Positions 63,413-64,000 of a stretch of 64,000 bases of DNA are shown here, one piece after another. The notes below the pieces were generated by a model. It ran no database searches. It worked only from the letters and a program-made list of their open reading frames with translations, and was not told where the DNA came from. The translations under genes and the position numbers were made by a program. The DNA is from Dyadobacter sp. CECT 9275 (GTDB lineage Bacteria; Bacteroidota; Bacteroidia; Cytophagales; Spirosomataceae): assembly GCF_907164905.1 (NCBI RefSeq), contig NZ_CAJRAF010000002.1, positions 744,001 through 808,000 on the forward strand, written 5' to 3'. How positions within the stretch are numbered: the stretch's first letter is position 1; each line of letters begins with the position of its first letter.

Positions 63413-64000
63413 CTAGCCTTTCATTATTTTCCCCACCTTCCGCAGTATCTCGGCGTCTCCTTTATGGATACCTCCACCTGGTAGTGGGCCGGTATTCAGC
63501 AGAAGGTTCATATTCCTGGATTTCGCATCTTTCAATAATTCCAAAACCTCATCCACACCCAGATGCTTGCGTTTTCCATCATTTTCCGGCTCGTATGACC
63601 AGGCACCGCGCTGCATGGTACTGCATGTCTCGTTGTGTTTGTTTTTATGCGCTTCCCATACGCGGTCGGCCAGTATTGCCGCCTTCTCACCGTACAACGT
63701 TTTTACCTTATCCGACAAGGAATGAGCCTTCCTTTCCGGTGCGGCAAAATCCTCGGTACCGGTTGCTCCCTGCTTAAAGGATATCAGAACATGCGGGCTC
63801 AATGAGCGGATATGCTGGTAAATTTCTTCCATCGGGAATATATCCGCGTTGGCGTACAAGCCCATCGCCGGGTCAAACCAGATACCCGCCGGATTGTACT
63901 GCACGATCAGCTCTTTCAGCTGTGCTTTTACATAGGCAATGTATTTCGGAAAGTCTTTCAGCGATTTGTACTTGTATTCCGGCTGTGGCTTGTCGTACTG
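63413..64000 (-). CDS. Alpha-L-fucosidase (GH29), C-terminal part; 5' end outside window
   Basis: The frame runs off the window end (the frame is open from base 64000), so about 195 residues are visible. They show GH29 features: LIVQYNPAGIWFDP containing the region of the catalytic nucleophile, a QLKELI helix before it and the closing NLLLNTGPLPGGGIHKGDAEILRKVG. The enzyme should release alpha-linked fucose from glycans. It is the first visible gene of an operon with prolyl oligopeptidase and two sulfatases, which points to sulfated fucose-rich substrates (fucoidan-like or mucin-like), an inference from composition only. Confidence 0.9.
   Translation of the reverse strand, partial: QYDKPQPEYKYKSLKDFPKYIAYVKAQLKELIVQYNPAGIWFDPAMGLYANADIFPMEEIYQHIRSLSPHVLISFKQGATGTEDFAAPERKAHSLSDKVKTLYGEKAAILADRVWEAHKNKHNETCSTMQRGAWSYEPENDGKRKHLGVDEVLELLKDAKSRNMNLLLNTGPLPGGGIHKGDAEILRKVGKIMKG

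Noticed and set aside
1..64000. CRISPR arrays, insertion sequences, integrases, tRNA or rRNA genes
   Set aside because: No regular repeat-spacer pattern, transposase motif, tRNA-like cloverleaf or rRNA sequence was found on reading through both strands; weak signals may be missed without a search.

Overview
The window reads as chromosomal DNA of an aerobic, polysaccharide-degrading Bacteroidota, most likely of the order Cytophagales (Dyadobacter-like; the genus is an inference from gene content, not a search). The reasons are two SusC/SusD pairs, CarboxypepD_reg-type TonB-dependent receptors (one with DUF4249), a FecR/ECF-sigma pair, LytS/LytTR two-component systems, FtsX-type permeases without a linked ATPase, DUF5916 and sulfatase/GH29 genes, Bacteroidota-type promoter elements (TAnnTTTG) and an almost complete lack of Shine-Dalgarno sequences. 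No rRNA, tRNA, CRISPR array or insertion sequence was seen.

Layout. 1-4.2 kb: 3' part of a susC gene plus its susD. 4.3-9.7 kb: a sialate-O-acetylesterase-type esterase, a TonB-dependent receptor and a LytS/LytTR pair. 9.7-14.7 kb: a stand-alone receiver protein, an AraC regulator next to a DUF1398 gene, and a Tat-exported phosphocholine phospholipase C. 15.2-23.2 kb: a small secreted protein, a receptor-DUF4249-outer membrane protein operon, and a DUF5916 gene with a membrane-bound AraC regulator. 23.4-29.2 kb: a frameshifted esterase next to a Kelch protein, a propeller/helical-toroid protein, a beta-lactamase-like lipoprotein and a Spy-like protein. 29.5-34.9 kb: a second LytS/LytTR system, a tyrosine phosphatase, and a COG0523 metallochaperone with a tandem palindromic operator resembling zinc control.

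35.4-44.8 kb is one long plus-strand block: FecR, an STN-type SusC transducer, SusD, an ECF sigma factor placed after SusD instead of before FecR, and two tandem Tat-exported polysaccharide pyruvyl transferase-family proteins. 44.9-51.1 kb: a PNPOx-like protein, an FtsX permease, a SnoaL-like protein, a sodium/sugar symporter and a membrane protein. 51.2-53.8 kb is an AT-rich island of two toxin-fragment/immunity modules, with broken or start-less toxins and intact immunity genes. 54.0-58.3 kb: an acetyltransferase, a second FtsX permease and a lipoprotein. 58.4-64 kb: an operon of GH29 alpha-L-fucosidase (partial), prolyl oligopeptidase and two sulfatases, probably for sulfated fucose-containing glycans.

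The most interesting signals are: (1) both FtsX permease genes carry a sigma-54 -24/-12 promoter and, about 55 bp upstream, the same palindrome TGTCCG-N4-CGGACA, which suggests a small RpoN/enhancer regulon; (2) the sensor-transducer SusCD locus tied to a duplicated, Tat-exported pyruvyl transferase-like pair; (3) the orphan toxin/immunity array with a mosaic immunity pair; (4) the tandem operator in front of the COG0523 gene.
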